This document shows, one piece after another, positions 44,757-54,964 of a stretch of 64,000 bases of DNA. The stretch's first letter is position 1. Each line of letters starts with the position of its first letter. A program made the translations under genes and the position numbers. Source of the stretch: Atopomonas hussainii (lineage in GTDB: Bacteria; Pseudomonadota; Gammaproteobacteria; Pseudomonadales; Pseudomonadaceae); assembly GCF_900109735.1 (NCBI RefSeq), contig NZ_FOAS01000009.1:124001-188000 (forward strand), read 5' to 3'. The notes under the pieces were generated by a model. The model was not told where the DNA came from. It worked only from the letters and a program-made list of their open reading frames with translations, and searched no databases.

Positions 44757-45531
44757 CGAAGGTCACTCGTTGATCGGCAGGCAGCGCATCGTAATGTTCG
44801 CGGCAAAAACTTAAGAAAGGCTCAGGCAGTTCACCGCTTAGCAATAAGGTAAAAAAGCGCAGCACTGCGGGGTGCTCATAAACCTCTGGACCACCCTCAA
44901 TAAGATCACCGCGCAATGCAGGCACCATAAAGCGGATTAATGCATCGGCAGTACTTGAGCTCAATACAGAAAAATCGAAGCGCAAAGAGAAATAGTTCAG
45001 TAACGGCTCAATTGCAACAAGTGATGCAGGATTAAAATACACGATACTGTGGAAAAACTTTTTCAGCGCATCGCCACCCTTAATGCTTTTAAAGGCATCA
45101 TGGCGCTCGGCAAACTTTATTAATTCCTGCCAAGCGTCGCTCAGCAGCGGGTAGTTAATCAACCCCCCGCCCATGACCCATTGATAATAATGTGCTGAAA
45201 GCTGTGGCAAAACCCCCGGAAAAATCTCCAACTGCGCAAAGCACTCATCCAAATAGGCCTGCGTGACCTCTGGCGCCGAAAGCGCCGCCGCCATAAACGC
45301 CTGACTCCGGTAAAAGCCTTGATAAGGCGGGGACAAAAGTTTTTGCCCCGGCGCCAAGCGCACCACCTCGCCAGTGAAATACGTATGTTTTAAATGGCGC
45401 ACCATATCGGCATCGCTAGGCCCATAAAGCCGCTGCATAAAGGCCAACACTTGCTTATAGCGCTCTTTACGCTCTGCCGTTTTAAGCTCTGGGCTGTTGG
45501 CAAACAGTTGAAAACGTTCCACGAGTTGCAT
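44722..45531 (-). CDS. Hypothetical protein, unrecognised
   Basis: A 269-residue protein, mostly helical, with many aromatic residues (YFTGEVVRLAPGQKLLSPPY, LPQLSAHYYQWVMGGGLINY, FFHSIVYFNPASLVAI). No signal peptide or family motif is visible to me. The ATG at 45531 (MQLVERFQLF) follows GGAAGCCCC; the frame is open 11 codons further upstream. It overlaps the next gene by 35 bp and the pair lies between the repeat-rich interval and polA, a likely site of acquired genes. Codon choice is more AT-rich than in polA. Confidence 0.7.
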   Translation of the reverse strand: MQLVERFQLFANSPELKTAERKERYKQVLAFMQRLYGPSDADMVRHLKHTYFTGEVVRLAPGQKLLSPPYQGFYRSQAFMAAALSAPEVTQAYLDECFAQLEIFPGVLPQLSAHYYQWVMGGGLINYPLLSDAWQELIKFAERHDAFKSIKGGDALKKFFHSIVYFNPASLVAIEPLLNYFSLRFDFSVLSSSTADALIRFMVPALRGDLIEGGPEVYEHPAVLRFFTLLLSGELPEPFLSFCREHYDALPADQRVTFDGKRLLLPAQQ

Positions 45532-45652
45532 GGGGCTTCCTTGTCTGTGGGCTGTGTTGGGCAATAGGCTGGATTGTTCTAAGCCGCTTCAGGATGTTTA
45601 GCAAGTGCTGGGCTGGTTGCTGGCCAGCCCGGCAAGTTATGGCTGGCGGCGG

Positions 45653-48460
45653 TTAGTGCGCCTCATCCCAGTTATCCCCCGCACCCGCTTCCACCACTAA
45701 GGGCACGGCCAGTTCGGCGACGTTGGCCATCACCTCGCACAGCGGGGCGCGCAATGCCTCAACTTGGTCTTCGCGCACTTCCAGTACCAGTTCATCGTGC
45801 ACTTGCAGAATCACCCGGGCATCGAAGCCGCTATTGGGTAGCCAGTGGTGCACGGCGATCATGGCTTTTTTCATGATGTCGGCGGCGGTGCCTTGCATCG
45901 GTGCGTTGATCGCGGTGCGTTCGGCGCCTTTGCGTAGCGCGGGGTTGCGGGCGTTGATGTCTGGCAGGTACAGGCGGCGGCCGAACAGGGTTTCAACATA
46001 GCCTTGGCTGGCGGCTTGTTCGCGGGTGCGTTCCATGTAGGCCAGCACGCCGGGGTAGCGCTCGAAATAGCGGTCGATATAGGCCTGCGCTTCTTTGCGT
46101 TCTACGCCGAGCTGCTTGGCCAGGCCAAAGGCGCTCATGCCGTAGATCAGGCCGAAGTTGATCGCCTTGGCGCTGCGGCGCTGATCGGTGCTGACCTCGT
46201 CGAGCGTGACGCCAAACACTTCGGCGGCGGTGGCGCGGTGTACGTCGCGGTCGTGGCGGAAGGCGTCCAGCAGGCCCGGGTCTTGGGCGAGGTGGGCCAT
46301 GATGCGCAGTTCGATTTGCGAGTAGTCGGCAGCCAGCAGCCGGTAGCCTTGCGGGGCGACAAAGGCTTGGCGAATGCGTCGGCCTTCGGCGGTGCGAATC
46401 GGGATGTTTTGTAGGTTCGGGTCGCTGGACGACAAGCGCCCGGTGGCCGTCACCGCTTGGTGGTAGCTGGTGTGGATGCGCCCGGTGTGCGGGTTGATCT
46501 GCTCGGGCAGGCGGTCGGTGTAGGTGCTTTTCAGCTTGGCCAAGGTGCGCTGCTGCATGATTACCTTGGGCAGCTCGTAGTCTTGCTCGGCCAGTTCGGC
46601 GAGCACGCTTTCGGCGGTGGAGGGCTGGCCCTTGGCGGTTTTGCTGATCACCGGCAGGCCGAGCTTAGTAAACAGAATCTCGCCGAGTTGCTTGGGCGAG
46701 TTGAGGTTGAATTCCTCACCGGCCAAGGCGAAGGCTTCGCGCTCCAGCGCTTCAAGTTTTTGCCCTAGCTCTAGGCTGTGTTCGCCCAAGCGCTTGGCAT
46801 CCACCAGCGCGCCGTTGCGCTCGATGCTGGCGAGCACCGGCACCAGCGGCATTTCGATCTCGCTGAGCACGCGGGCCAAGCTTGGCGTGGCTTGCAGTTG
46901 GGCGTGCAGGGCTTGGTGCAGGCGCAGGGTGATGTCGGCGTCTTCGGCGGCGTAGGGTGCGGCTTGCTCCAGCGCAATCTGGTCGAAGGTCAGCTGCTTG
47001 GCGCCTTTGCCGGCGATGTCTTCAAAGCGGATGGTGCTGTGGCCGAGGTATTTCAGCGCCAGGCTGTCCATATCGTGGCGGGTGGCGGTGGCGTTGAGCA
47101 CGTAGGATTCGAGCATGCTGTCGAACGCGAGACCCTGCACGTTAATGCCGGCGCGGGCCAGTACGTTGATGTCATATTTGCCGTTTTGCGCCAGTTTGGC
47201 TTTGTGCGGGTCTTCCAGCAGCGGGCGCAGGTCGTTAAGCACTTGCGTGCGGTCGAGCTGCTGCGGCGCGCCCATGTAGCTGTGTGCCAACGGTACGTAG
47301 CAGGCTTCGCCGGCTTGCACGGCGAACGACAGGCCGACCAGCTCGGCCTGCATGGCATCCACGCTGGTGGTTTCGGTGTCGAAGGTGATCAGCTCGGCTT
47401 GTTGTAGTTTGCCGAGCCAGCGCTGCCAGTCGGCAGGCTCAAGGATGGTTTCGTACTGCGCGGCGGAGATCTCCGGCTGCGCGGGTTCTTCTGCGGTGGC
47501 GGGGCTGTCGCTGCTGCCGAACAGGTCATCTTGATTCGGTGTGGCATGGGTAGCGGTCGCCGGTTTGGCAGTAGCGGCGACACCGGCGCGCTGTAGCTCA
47601 TCCACCCAGCTTTTAAATTCCAAGTCTTGATACAGCGCCAACAGGGCGGCGCTGTCACCATCGCTGGGGTGCAGGGCGTCCAGTTCGACGTCTAGCGCCA
47701 CATCGGTTTTGATAGTCGCCAGCTGGTACGACAGGTAGGCCATGTCTTTGTGTTCGGCGAGCTTTTCGGGCAGCTTCTTGGCGCCGCGAATGTCCAGCGT
47801 ACGCACGGCTTCGAGGTTGGCGTAGATCACATCCAAACCGCCGCCTAAACCTTGCAACAGGCCCAGCGCGGTTTTTTCGCCCACGCCGGGAACGCCGGGG
47901 ATGTTGTCGACTTTGTCGCCCATCAGGGCGAGATAATCGATAATCAGCTCGGGGCCGATGCCGAACTTTTCGGCCACGCCGGGCACGTCCAGCGTGGTGT
48001 TGGTCATGGTGTTGACTAAGGTGATGTGGCCGTCGACCAGCTGCGCCATGTCTTTGTCGCCGGTGGAGATAATCACCGGGCGGCTGGCCGCCGCGCTGGA
48101 GCGCGCCAGCGTGCCGATCACGTCATCGGCTTCGACGCCTTCGACACACAGTAGCGGCAGGCCGAGGGCGTGAATGCAGGCGTGCAGCGGCTCGATTTGC
48201 ACGCGCAGGTCATCGGGCATCGGCGGGCGCTGGGCCTTGTAGTCGGCGAACATTTCATCGCGAAACGTGGGGCCTTTGGCGTCGAACACCACGGCAAGCG
48301 GGCTGTCGGGGTAGCTTTTGCGCAGGCTGCGCAGCATGTTTAACACGCCCTTCACCGCACCGGTGGGCAGGCCTTTGCTGTTGGTTAACGGCGGCAGCGC
48401 ATGGAAGGCGCGATACAGGTAACTGGAGCCATCAACCAAAATAAGCGGGGCGTTTGACAT
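45653..48460 (-). CDS. polA: DNA polymerase I
   Basis: A 935-residue repair and Okazaki-fragment polymerase. Residues 1-290 form the 5'-3' exonuclease ([41 protein letters not shown]); the middle holds an active-type 3'-5' exonuclease with [13 protein letters not shown]; the C-terminal polymerase has [36 protein letters not shown] and [10 protein letters not shown]. The ATG at 48460 gives the family N-terminus [11 protein letters not shown]; the frame is open 97 codons further, across the divergent DUF2782 gene, and this was rejected. Confidence 0.97.
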   Translation of the reverse strand: MSNAPLILVDGSSYLYRAFHALPPLTNSKGLPTGAVKGVLNMLRSLRKSYPDSPLAVVFDAKGPTFRDEMFADYKAQRPPMPDDLRVQIEPLHACIHALGLPLLCVEGVEADDVIGTLARSSAAASRPVIISTGDKDMAQLVDGHITLVNTMTNTTLDVPGVAEKFGIGPELIIDYLALMGDKVDNIPGVPGVGEKTALGLLQGLGGGLDVIYANLEAVRTLDIRGAKKLPEKLAEHKDMAYLSYQLATIKTDVALDVELDALHPSDGDSAALLALYQDLEFKSWVDELQRAGVAATAKPATATHATPNQDDLFGSSDSPATAEEPAQPEISAAQYETILEPADWQRWLGKLQQAELITFDTETTSVDAMQAELVGLSFAVQAGEACYVPLAHSYMGAPQQLDRTQVLNDLRPLLEDPHKAKLAQNGKYDINVLARAGINVQGLAFDSMLESYVLNATATRHDMDSLALKYLGHSTIRFEDIAGKGAKQLTFDQIALEQAAPYAAEDADITLRLHQALHAQLQATPSLARVLSEIEMPLVPVLASIERNGALVDAKRLGEHSLELGQKLEALEREAFALAGEEFNLNSPKQLGEILFTKLGLPVISKTAKGQPSTAESVLAELAEQDYELPKVIMQQRTLAKLKSTYTDRLPEQINPHTGRIHTSYHQAVTATGRLSSSDPNLQNIPIRTAEGRRIRQAFVAPQGYRLLAADYSQIELRIMAHLAQDPGLLDAFRHDRDVHRATAAEVFGVTLDEVSTDQRRSAKAINFGLIYGMSAFGLAKQLGVERKEAQAYIDRYFERYPGVLAYMERTREQAASQGYVETLFGRRLYLPDINARNPALRKGAERTAINAPMQGTAADIMKKAMIAVHHWLPNSGFDARVILQVHDELVLEVREDQVEALRAPLCEVMANVAELAVPLVVEAGAGDNWDEAH

Positions 48461-48533
48461 GCGGTGGGTCAACCTTTTCAGCAAGGCAGGGGATACAATG
48501 GGCGAAACCCCTGCAAAAAAGGACAAGACTACC

Positions 48534-48812
48534 ATGCGCGCACTGACTCGCCTGTTACTGGTCGGCTTGCTGGCTTGGTTGCCCTTGGCACACGCGGAAG
48601 ACGCCGCCGACGCCGAGCCGGATGTGACCATTCGCCAAGACGGCGACCGCATCATTGAGGAATACCGGGTGAACGGTTTCCTGTATGCCATCAAGGTGAC
48701 GCCGAAGAACGGCAAGCCGTATTTTCTGGTCCGTGCTGACGAGACCGGCAACTTTATCCGCTCCGATCAGCCGGACATGCTGATTCCGCAGTGGGAAATC
48801 TTTAGCTGGTAA
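48534..48812 (+). CDS. DUF2782 family periplasmic protein
   Basis: A 92-residue exported protein: signal peptide of about 21 residues ending LAHAE, then [19 protein letters not shown] and [20 protein letters not shown], typical of DUF2782. Its function is unknown. It is divergent from polA and 3 bp before thrB, the same order as in P. aeruginosa (polA, PA5494, thrB). A TACAAT -10-like box at 48494-48499 may be its promoter. Confidence 0.87.
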   Translation: MRALTRLLLVGLLAWLPLAHAEDAADAEPDVTIRQDGDRIIEEYRVNGFLYAIKVTPKNGKPYFLVRADETGNFIRSDQPDMLIPQWEIFSW

Positions 48813-48815
48813 ACC

Positions 48816-49772
48816 ATGTCTGTATTTACTCCCCTTGAACGCGATGAGCTGGCCGAGTTCGTCGCGCGTTACCCGTTGGGCCGTCTGCGCGACTTCAGCG
48901 GCATTGCTGCCGGTAGCGAAAATTCCAACTTCTTTGTCAGTCTTGAACAGGCTGAATGCGTGCTGACCTTGGTTGAGCGCGGCCCGGTGCAAGACTTGCC
49001 GTTCTTTGTCGAGCTGCTCGAATGCCTGCACCAAGCTGACCTGCCAGTGCCTTATGCGTATCTGGATAGCCAAGGCGTGGCCTTGCAGCAGCTCAAAGGC
49101 AAACCGGCGCTGCTGCAGCCGCGTTTGCTCGGCAAGCATGTGCACACGCCGAATGCGCAGCACTGCGCTGAGATAGGGCGCTTTTTAGCACGCCTGCACT
49201 TGGCCACTGCCGATGGCCATTTGCAGCGCCAGAGCGACCGCGGTTTTGTCTGGATGACCGAGCAAGGCCCCGCCTTGTTGGCCGATTTGGATGACGCAGG
49301 CCAAACGCTGCTGAATGCTGCGCTGGGGGAAATCCAGACCCTGCTGGCAGATTTGCCGAGCCTGCCGCGCGCCGTGTTGCATGCGGATTTGTTCCGCGAT
49401 AACGCGCTGTTCGACGGCAATCAGTTAAGCGGTGTGATCGACTTCTACAACGCTTGTAGCGGCTGGATGCTCTACGACGTGGCGATCACCGTGAACGACT
49501 GGTGCAGTGACGAACACGGCGTGCTGGATGAACCGTTGGCGCGTGCTTTGCTCGGTGCCTACGCTGCCGAGCGGCCGTTTACCGCGCAGGAAAACGACCA
49601 TTGGCCGACCGTGTTGCGCGCCACCTGTGTGCGCTTCTGGCTATCGCGCCTGCTGGCGGTGCGTGAGCACCAAGGCCGCCGTGGCGAGGTGTTGGTCAAA
49701 GACCCGCGTGAGTTCCAAACCAAGCTCGCCGCTCGGCAGCAGGTGAGCTTGCACCTGCCAATCGCTTTGTAA
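48816..49772 (+). CDS. thrB: Homoserine kinase (APH-fold, type II ThrB)
   Basis: A 318-residue kinase phosphorylating homoserine for threonine synthesis, of the aminoglycoside phosphotransferase-like fold rather than the GHMP kinase of E. coli. Motifs: SGIAAGSENSNFFVSL for nucleotide binding, LHADLFRDNALF as the catalytic HxD loop and GVIDFYNAC for the second metal ligand. The stop directly abuts the convergent znuA stop with no gap. Confidence 0.93.
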   Translation: MSVFTPLERDELAEFVARYPLGRLRDFSGIAAGSENSNFFVSLEQAECVLTLVERGPVQDLPFFVELLECLHQADLPVPYAYLDSQGVALQQLKGKPALLQPRLLGKHVHTPNAQHCAEIGRFLARLHLATADGHLQRQSDRGFVWMTEQGPALLADLDDAGQTLLNAALGEIQTLLADLPSLPRAVLHADLFRDNALFDGNQLSGVIDFYNACSGWMLYDVAITVNDWCSDEHGVLDEPLARALLGAYAAERPFTAQENDHWPTVLRATCVRFWLSRLLAVREHQGRRGEVLVKDPREFQTKLAARQQVSLHLPIAL

Positions 49773-50690
49773 TTACAGCTGTTCTAGGCAGCTGGCCAGC
49801 TCGTTACCTAAGTTCAGGTACAGCGCGACGAAGTCAGCGCTGTCTTGGCCGAGTGGGTCGAGCTGGCCAAAGCGCACGGGTAGATCTTCGCCCAGGCTGT
49901 GCAGGGTGCGCGGCACCTGTGGCGGCTCGCTAAAAATGCATGCCGCGCCGACGGCTTTTAGGCGCTGGCGCAGTTCGTGTAAGTGGCGGGCGCCGGGCTG
50001 TACTTCCGGAGTAAACACAAACACGCCTTGGGCTTTCAAGCCCATGTGCGCCTCGAAGTAGTCGTAGCCTTGGTGAAACACCAGATACGGCTTGTTTTTA
50101 AGCTTCGCGAGGCGCTCCCGTAGCTGTGCGTCGGCGGCGTTTAGCGCTTGGCTAAAACGCGTGGCATTGGCTTGGTAGGCGGCGGCGTTGGCGGGGTCTA
50201 GGTTGCTGAGCTGCTCGGCCATGACGGCGGCAATCTGCTGGGCGTTGTGCGGGTCGAGCCAGAAGTGCGGGTCGAGGCTGTCGTGGCTGTGATCGTGCTC
50301 GTGGTGATCTTCTGCAGCGTGCGCTTCTGCAAAGTGCTTGAGGCGCATGCCTTGGGCGTGCAGCAGCGCGGTGCTCGGCTTGCTGCGGCGCTCTAGCACT
50401 TTGGGCAGAAAGCTTTCCAGCTCGGGGCCCACCCAGAACAGCAAGTCGGCCGCTTGCACGGCGCGCATATCCGAAGGACGCAGGGTGTACTGATGCGGTG
50501 AGGCGCCGGCTGGCAGCAGCACCTGTGCTTCGCCGTGTTCGCCCAGCACGCTGTGCGCAATCAGCTGCAGTGGCTGAATGCTGCTCAGCACGGTGGTGGC
50601 TGCCGCGTAGGGGGCGCAGCTCAGCAATAGGCTAATAAGCCCGGCGCGCAACACGGCGGCGGGGGTGAAACGGGCAAGCAAACGAGGCAT
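49773..50690 (-). CDS. znuA: Zinc ABC transporter substrate-binding protein
   Basis: A 305-residue periplasmic zinc-binding lipocalin-like cluster A-I protein. Signal peptide is about 30 residues (ending APYAAA); zinc ligands include His in AGASPHQYTLRPSD, the His-rich loop HAAEDHHEHDHSHDS, HFWLDPHNAQ and VFHQGYDYFE. The ATG at 50690 gives a proper signal; an ORF extension upstream crosses the Zur box and was rejected. It is divergent from zur-znuC-znuB across a shared operator. Confidence 0.95.
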   Translation of the reverse strand: MPRLLARFTPAAVLRAGLISLLLSCAPYAAATTVLSSIQPLQLIAHSVLGEHGEAQVLLPAGASPHQYTLRPSDMRAVQAADLLFWVGPELESFLPKVLERRSKPSTALLHAQGMRLKHFAEAHAAEDHHEHDHSHDSLDPHFWLDPHNAQQIAAVMAEQLSNLDPANAAAYQANATRFSQALNAADAQLRERLAKLKNKPYLVFHQGYDYFEAHMGLKAQGVFVFTPEVQPGARHLHELRQRLKAVGAACIFSEPPQVPRTLHSLGEDLPVRFGQLDPLGQDSADFVALYLNLGNELASCLEQL

Positions 50691-50715
50691 AAACAGGCGG
50701 CGGCAGTCACTGAGC

Positions 50716-50740
50716 GGAAGTTGTAATAGAATAACATCCC
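50716..50740. promoter_or_regulatory. Zur box between znuA and zur
   Basis: The 25-bp near-palindrome contains GTTGTAATAGAATAAC, matching the gammaproteobacterial Zur site GTTATAATATAAC with imperfect spacing, flanked by GGAA and TCCC arms. It lies in the 70-bp gap between the divergent znuA and zur starts, so zinc-loaded Zur could shut off both sides. Confidence 0.75.
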
Positions 50741-50760
50741 TTTTGCCGGTGAGGTGCCCC

Positions 50761-51261
50761 ATGCCCCCACGCCTATCTCCGCAAGCGCCGTTGGCGTGCC
50801 GTCCGCATGATCACACGCGCTGCGTGAGCCATGCCTTGGATGAGGCCGAGCAGCGCTGCGTAACGCGCGGCGTGCGCCTTACTGAACTGCGCAAACGCGT
50901 GCTGGAGCTGGTCTGGCAAAGCCATCAGCCGCTGGGCGCCTACGACATTCTGGAGCAGCTCAGCCAGCAAGATGGCCGCCGCCCCGGCCCGCCGACGGTG
51001 TACCGCGCGCTGGATTTTCTCTTGGAGCACGACCTAGTGCACCGGCTTGCCTCGCTGAATGCCTTTATCGGTTGCAGCCACCCCGAGCACGATCAAGCCT
51101 GCCAGTTTTTAATTTGCCGCCAGTGCCGTACTGCCGTTGAGTTGGAGCAGTCGGCCATCAACCAAGCGATTAGCGAGGCCGCGCAAGGCATCGGCTTTGC
51201 TGTGGAGCAGCCGATGGTCGAAGTGGTCGGCCTGTGCAGCCGCTGCCGGGAGGACGCATGA
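50761..51261 (+). CDS. zur: Zinc uptake regulator Zur (Fur family)
   Basis: A 166-residue zinc-sensing repressor. The winged helix spans about residues 35-105 ([40 protein letters not shown]) and the metal sites lie in the dimerisation half with [18 protein letters not shown] and the C-terminal CSRCREDA cysteines. The ATG at 50761 lies 21 bp past the Zur box. Its stop overlaps znuC by 4 bp, forming zur-znuC-znuB. Known as np20 in P. aeruginosa. Confidence 0.95.
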   Translation: MPPRLSPQAPLACRPHDHTRCVSHALDEAEQRCVTRGVRLTELRKRVLELVWQSHQPLGAYDILEQLSQQDGRRPGPPTVYRALDFLLEHDLVHRLASLNAFIGCSHPEHDQACQFLICRQCRTAVELEQSAINQAISEAAQGIGFAVEQPMVEVVGLCSRCREDA

Positions 51262-52034
51262 GCCAAGTGCTGATCGAATTGAGCGGCGTTGGCGTGACGC
51301 GTGGTGGACGACCCGTGCTGCGCGATATCAACCTGCAACTCAAGGCCGGGGAGATCGTCACCCTGATCGGCCCCAACGGTGCGGGCAAAACCACCTTAGT
51401 GCGTTGCGTGCTTGGTTTGCTCAAGCCGGAGCAAGGCACAGTCAAGCGCACCGCGCGGCTGCGCATTGGCTATATGCCGCAGAAGCTACACATCGAAGCC
51501 ACCTTGCCGTTAACCGTGGAGCGCTTTCTGCGTTTGGTGCCCAAAACCAGCCGCGCAGAGGCCGTGGCGGCACTCACTGAAGTCGGCGCCGCGCACTTGC
51601 TGGATAGCCCGCTGCAACAGGTTTCTGGCGGTGAGCAGCAGCGCATTTTGCTCGCCCGTGCCTTGCTGCATGCGCCGCAGCTGTTGGTGCTCGACGAACC
51701 CGTGCAGGGCGTGGATGTCAGCGGCCAAGCCGAGCTGTACCGGCTGATCGGCAAGCTGCGCCAGCGCCACGGCTGCGGCGTGCTGATGGTCTCGCACGAT
51801 TTGCACTTGGTGATGTCGGCCACCGATCAGGTGATCTGTCTCAATCAGCATGTGTGCTGCTCAGGGCATCCCGAGGCGGTCGGCAACGACCCGGCGTTTG
51901 TCGAGATGTTCGGCCAAGACGCCAAGAGCCTGGCCATCTACCAGCACCATCATGACCATAGCCACGACTTGCACGGCGATGTGCACGCCGCCGATTGCGA
52001 TCACCAACACAGCGGAGGCTGTCAGCATGGCTGA
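51258..52034 (+). CDS. znuC: Zinc ABC transporter ATP-binding protein
   Basis: A 258-residue ATPase energising zinc import. Walker A is [11 protein letters not shown], the signature is [16 protein letters not shown], Walker B is [12 protein letters not shown] and the switch His is in [10 protein letters not shown]. The C-terminal 30 residues are a histidine-rich tail ([19 protein letters not shown] and onward) ending in further His and Cys, which could bind zinc. It overlaps znuB by 8 bp. Confidence 0.96.
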   Translation: MSQVLIELSGVGVTRGGRPVLRDINLQLKAGEIVTLIGPNGAGKTTLVRCVLGLLKPEQGTVKRTARLRIGYMPQKLHIEATLPLTVERFLRLVPKTSRAEAVAALTEVGAAHLLDSPLQQVSGGEQQRILLARALLHAPQLLVLDEPVQGVDVSGQAELYRLIGKLRQRHGCGVLMVSHDLHLVMSATDQVICLNQHVCCSGHPEAVGNDPAFVEMFGQDAKSLAIYQHHHDHSHDLHGDVHAADCDHQHSGGCQHG

Positions 52035-52815
52035 ATTTCTGATTTACGCCTTGCTGGCCGGCCTCATGCTGGCCGCCGTGGCGGGCCCGCTCGGCTCGTT
52101 CGTGGTGTGGCGGCGCATGGCTTATTTTGGTGACACCCTGTCGCACGCCGCCTTGCTCGGCGTGGCGCTGGGTTTGCTGCTGGAGGTCAACTTAACCCTC
52201 GCCGTGTCGGTGGGGTGTGTGCTGTTGGCGGTGCTCTTGGTGCTGTTGCAACAGCGCCAGCCGCTGGCCAGCGATACCTTGCTGGGCATCTTGGCGCACA
52301 GCACTTTATCGCTGGGTTTGGTCAGCCTGAGCCTGATGGATAACGTGCGCGTCGACCTGATGGCCTACCTGTTCGGCGACCTGCTGGCGGTGAGTCAGAG
52401 CGACTTGCTGTGGATGGCCGGTGGCTGCGCGCTGGTGATGGCGCTGCTGGCGCTGCTCTGGCGTCCGCTGTTGAACATCACCGTGCATGAGGAACTGGCG
52501 CAGGTGGAAGGCGTGCCGGTGTTGGCGATTCGCCTAGCGCTGATGCTGCTGATCGCGCTGATCATCGCCTTGGCGATGAAGATCGTCGGCGTGTTGCTGA
52601 TTACCTCGTTGCTGATCATTCCCGCCGCAGCTGCGCAGCGCCATGCGCGTACGCCGGAGCAAATGGCCTTCGGCGCCAGCCTGCTCGGCATGCTGGCGGT
52701 GTGCTTGGGGCTCAGTTTGTCGTGGTTTGTCGACACCCCGGCAGGCCCGTCGATTGTGGTCAGTGCGGCCAGTCTGTTCCTGCTCAGCTTTTGTCTGCCG
52801 CGCCGCGCGGTGTAA
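52027..52815 (+). CDS. znuB: Zinc ABC transporter permease
   Basis: A 262-residue inner-membrane permease of the ABC-3 family with about seven to eight helices. Family motifs are [20 protein letters not shown] near the N-terminus and [19 protein letters not shown] toward the C-terminus. It is the last gene of zur-znuC-znuB; the start overlaps the znuC tail, implying coupled translation and balanced amounts. Confidence 0.95.
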   Translation: MAEFLIYALLAGLMLAAVAGPLGSFVVWRRMAYFGDTLSHAALLGVALGLLLEVNLTLAVSVGCVLLAVLLVLLQQRQPLASDTLLGILAHSTLSLGLVSLSLMDNVRVDLMAYLFGDLLAVSQSDLLWMAGGCALVMALLALLWRPLLNITVHEELAQVEGVPVLAIRLALMLLIALIIALAMKIVGVLLITSLLIIPAAAAQRHARTPEQMAFGASLLGMLAVCLGLSLSWFVDTPAGPSIVVSAASLFLLSFCLPRRAV

Positions 52816-52867
52816 ACTCAAACGCTTGTTTGATCTTTACCCATTCGCCACCGGCGAAGGAGCAGAT

Positions 52868-53728
52868 ATGCCGTTGTTCCCCGTTCGTCTCTGTTGTGCT
52901 GCTGCCTTGTTGCTGTCTTTCGCCGTGCAGGCCGAAGAGCAAGTGTATGTGCAGGTGGATGAATCGGTTAAGTTGCTGCGCACCTTGGATACTCAGGTTC
53001 AGCAGGGTCAATTGGCCGCCGCCGAGCAAACCTTGCAGCAGCTGCGCCAGAAGAACCCGGCCGACACGCGGGTAGAAAGCTATCAGCGCCAACTGGCTGA
53101 GGCGCACATGGCGTTAGGGCGTCAGGCGTTAGGGCGTGGCGATATGGACGGTGCCAGCCGCGAGCTGGCCAAGGCACGCAGCTTGATGCCCAACGCGCCG
53201 GCGTTGACCGATTTCACCCGCGCTATTGAACAAGCCAAGGCCGAAGACGCCGCGGAAATCGCGGCGCAAAAAGCCCGTGCCGAAGCCGCCCGGCAGGCAC
53301 AGCTAGCTCAGCAGCAAGCGGCTCAGCGCGCCGCGCAAGAAGCTGCCGCGAAGAAGGCCGCCGAAGCGGAAGCCGCCGCCAAAGCGCAAGCGGCTGCCGA
53401 GGCAGCGGCCAAGCAAGCCGCTGCCAAGCCCGCAGCCCCCAAGGCCCGGCATATCGATCCGGCCGCTGCGACGAGTAGCGTGAGCCTAGCGATGCTCGAT
53501 GACGGCGATAACGACGCCTTGCGCAAGCTGCTCGATAGCGTGGCGCAGGATGTGGTGAACTTTCGCTGCAAGGTGCAGATCCAAGTGCGCGAAGTGAAAG
53601 ATTTTCAATGGGTTGCCGCGCTGCTTAGCGCACGAGTTAAGCGCCTAGACAGCAACTTCAACCTGGATTTGGCTCAGCAGCTCGATAGCGCGCAAGCGCC
53701 GCAACTGCTGCTCACGCCCAAGCGATAA
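52868..53728 (+). CDS. Secreted Ala/Gln-rich coiled-coil protein (PA5502-like)
   Basis: A 286-residue exported protein: signal peptide of 20 residues ending AVQAEE, a TPR-like helical part (about 25-120, LAAAEQTLQQLRQKNPADTR), a long alanine/glutamine/lysine-rich coiled coil (about 120-195), and a C-terminal globular part with two cysteine-free helices and the sequence VNFRCKVQIQVREVKDFQW. A similar gene follows znuB in P. aeruginosa; the function is unknown. AAGGAG precedes the ATG. The coiled coil may bridge envelope layers, which is inference. Confidence 0.78.
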   Translation: MPLFPVRLCCAAALLLSFAVQAEEQVYVQVDESVKLLRTLDTQVQQGQLAAAEQTLQQLRQKNPADTRVESYQRQLAEAHMALGRQALGRGDMDGASRELAKARSLMPNAPALTDFTRAIEQAKAEDAAEIAAQKARAEAARQAQLAQQQAAQRAAQEAAAKKAAEAEAAAKAQAAAEAAAKQAAAKPAAPKARHIDPAAATSSVSLAMLDDGDNDALRKLLDSVAQDVVNFRCKVQIQVREVKDFQWVAALLSARVKRLDSNFNLDLAQQLDSAQAPQLLLTPKR

Positions 53729-53742
53729 ACAACGAGGCCGCC

Positions 53743-54156
53743 GTGACCGAAGCACGCAACACCCACAACCTGTTATTGGGCTACTTGCTGTGGATTTTCG
53801 GCTTCCTCGGCGCACACCGTTTTTATTACGGTAAACCGGTCACCGGCACGATTTGGTTCTTCACCTTAGGCCTGTTGGGCATCGGTTGGTTGATCGACCT
53901 GTTCCTGATTCCCAGTATGGATCGCCGCGCCGACTTGCGTTACCACCAAGGCGACAGCAACTACAGTGTGGCGTGGATCTTGTTGACCTTTCTCGGCGTG
54001 TTCGGCGTACACCGTTTTTATCTGGGTAAATGGATCAGCGGGCTGATCTGGCTGTTCACCTTGGGCCTGTTGGGTTTGGGCGTGCTGTATGACTTCTGGA
54101 CACTCAACGAGCAGATCTCCGAGCAGCACGAGCAGCAGCGCAGGGGCGCACTGTAA
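53743..54156 (+). CDS. TM2 domain membrane protein (duplicated)
   Basis: A 137-residue inner-membrane protein with two tandem TM2-type units, each having GxHRFYxGK: FLGAHRFYYGKPVTGTIWFF in the first half and VFGVHRFYLGKWISGLIWLF in the second. Each unit has two helices. The role is unknown. The start is GTG at 53743 and its stop shares a base with the yaiI ATG. Confidence 0.85.
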   Translation: MTEARNTHNLLLGYLLWIFGFLGAHRFYYGKPVTGTIWFFTLGLLGIGWLIDLFLIPSMDRRADLRYHQGDSNYSVAWILLTFLGVFGVHRFYLGKWISGLIWLFTLGLLGLGVLYDFWTLNEQISEQHEQQRRGAL

Positions 54157-54605
54157 TGGCGACTGTCTGGGTGGATGCCGACGCCTGCCCTAAGCCGATC
54201 CGCGAGATTTTATTTCGCGCCGCCAAACGCAGTGGTGTGCCGGTGGTGTTTGTCGCCAACAGCGCGATTGCCGTACCGCCGGGCAGTAATGTGCGCTGTC
54301 AGGTGGTGTCTAAGGGCTTCGATGTGGCGGACAACGAAATTGTTCGCCAAGCCGAGAAAGGCGACTTAGTGATCACCCAAGATATTCCGCTGGCCGCCGA
54401 AGTGATCGCCAAGGGCGCTGAGGCCGTGCACCCGCGTGGCGAGCCTTACAGCCCGGACAGCATCCGCAGCAAACTGAACATGCGCGACTTTAATGAAACC
54501 CTGCGTGCCAGTGGTATTCACAGCGGCGGCCAAGCGCCGTTTGGCGTGCAGGAGAAACAGCGCTTTGCCAACAGCCTCGACCGTTATTTGGCCAGACAGC
54601 ACTGA
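54156..54605 (+). CDS. yaiI: YaiI/YqxD family protein (UPF0178)
   Basis: A 149-residue protein of the UPF0178 (DUF188) family with a PIN-like fold; its function is unknown. VWVDADACPKPIREILFRAA at the N-terminus, DLVITQDIPLAAEVI and the C-terminal FGVQEKQRFANSLDRYL are typical. It is cotranscribed with the TM2 gene (1-bp overlap). Confidence 0.9.
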   Translation: MATVWVDADACPKPIREILFRAAKRSGVPVVFVANSAIAVPPGSNVRCQVVSKGFDVADNEIVRQAEKGDLVITQDIPLAAEVIAKGAEAVHPRGEPYSPDSIRSKLNMRDFNETLRASGIHSGGQAPFGVQEKQRFANSLDRYLARQH

Positions 54606-54748
54606 GGTGTGCGGCTGTTTGACTGGATTTACATTTTGTGACTGTTCGGTTCGTTTTTAACTGATCTGTGTCTATTGGTAACAACTTGATGGGCGGACAA
54701 TAGCCATGTCTTCCATATCAACCCGGCTCTACGCCGAAGGACACTGTC

Positions 54749-54964
54749 ATGTTTGCCCTGTCTCGCCCTCAAGAGACTGCCCCCACCGCCGCCCATCCCG
54801 CTGTTGCGGCGCAATCCCTTACTTTGCTGGCTACCGCCTTGCTGTGGCGCCGCCGGGCGAAAACCCGCAGCCAATTGGCGCGCTTGAACGAGCGTCAGTT
54901 GCAGGATGTGGGCTTGACCCTCGAACAGCGCAACGCGGAAATCGCCAAGCCGTTCTGGCGTTAA
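54749..54964 (+). CDS. DUF1127 family protein
   Basis: A 71-residue protein whose C-terminal half, RSQLARLNERQLQDVGLTLE, followed by AEIAKPFW, is the DUF1127 motif (YjiS-like); such proteins bind RNA or influence phosphate and carbon metabolism in alphaproteobacteria. A short N-terminal extension of about 30 residues with LTLLATALLWRRR precedes it. AAGGAC lies near the ATG. Its stop overlaps the stop of the convergent GFA gene by 4 bp. Confidence 0.85.
   Translation: MFALSRPQETAPTAAHPAVAAQSLTLLATALLWRRRAKTRSQLARLNERQLQDVGLTLEQRNAEIAKPFWR

Noticed and set aside
53323-53460. Repeat array in the Ala/Lys/Gln-rich stretch
   Set aside because: The repetition comes from alanine-rich coiled-coil coding sequence, not from a DNA repeat with a fixed unit.
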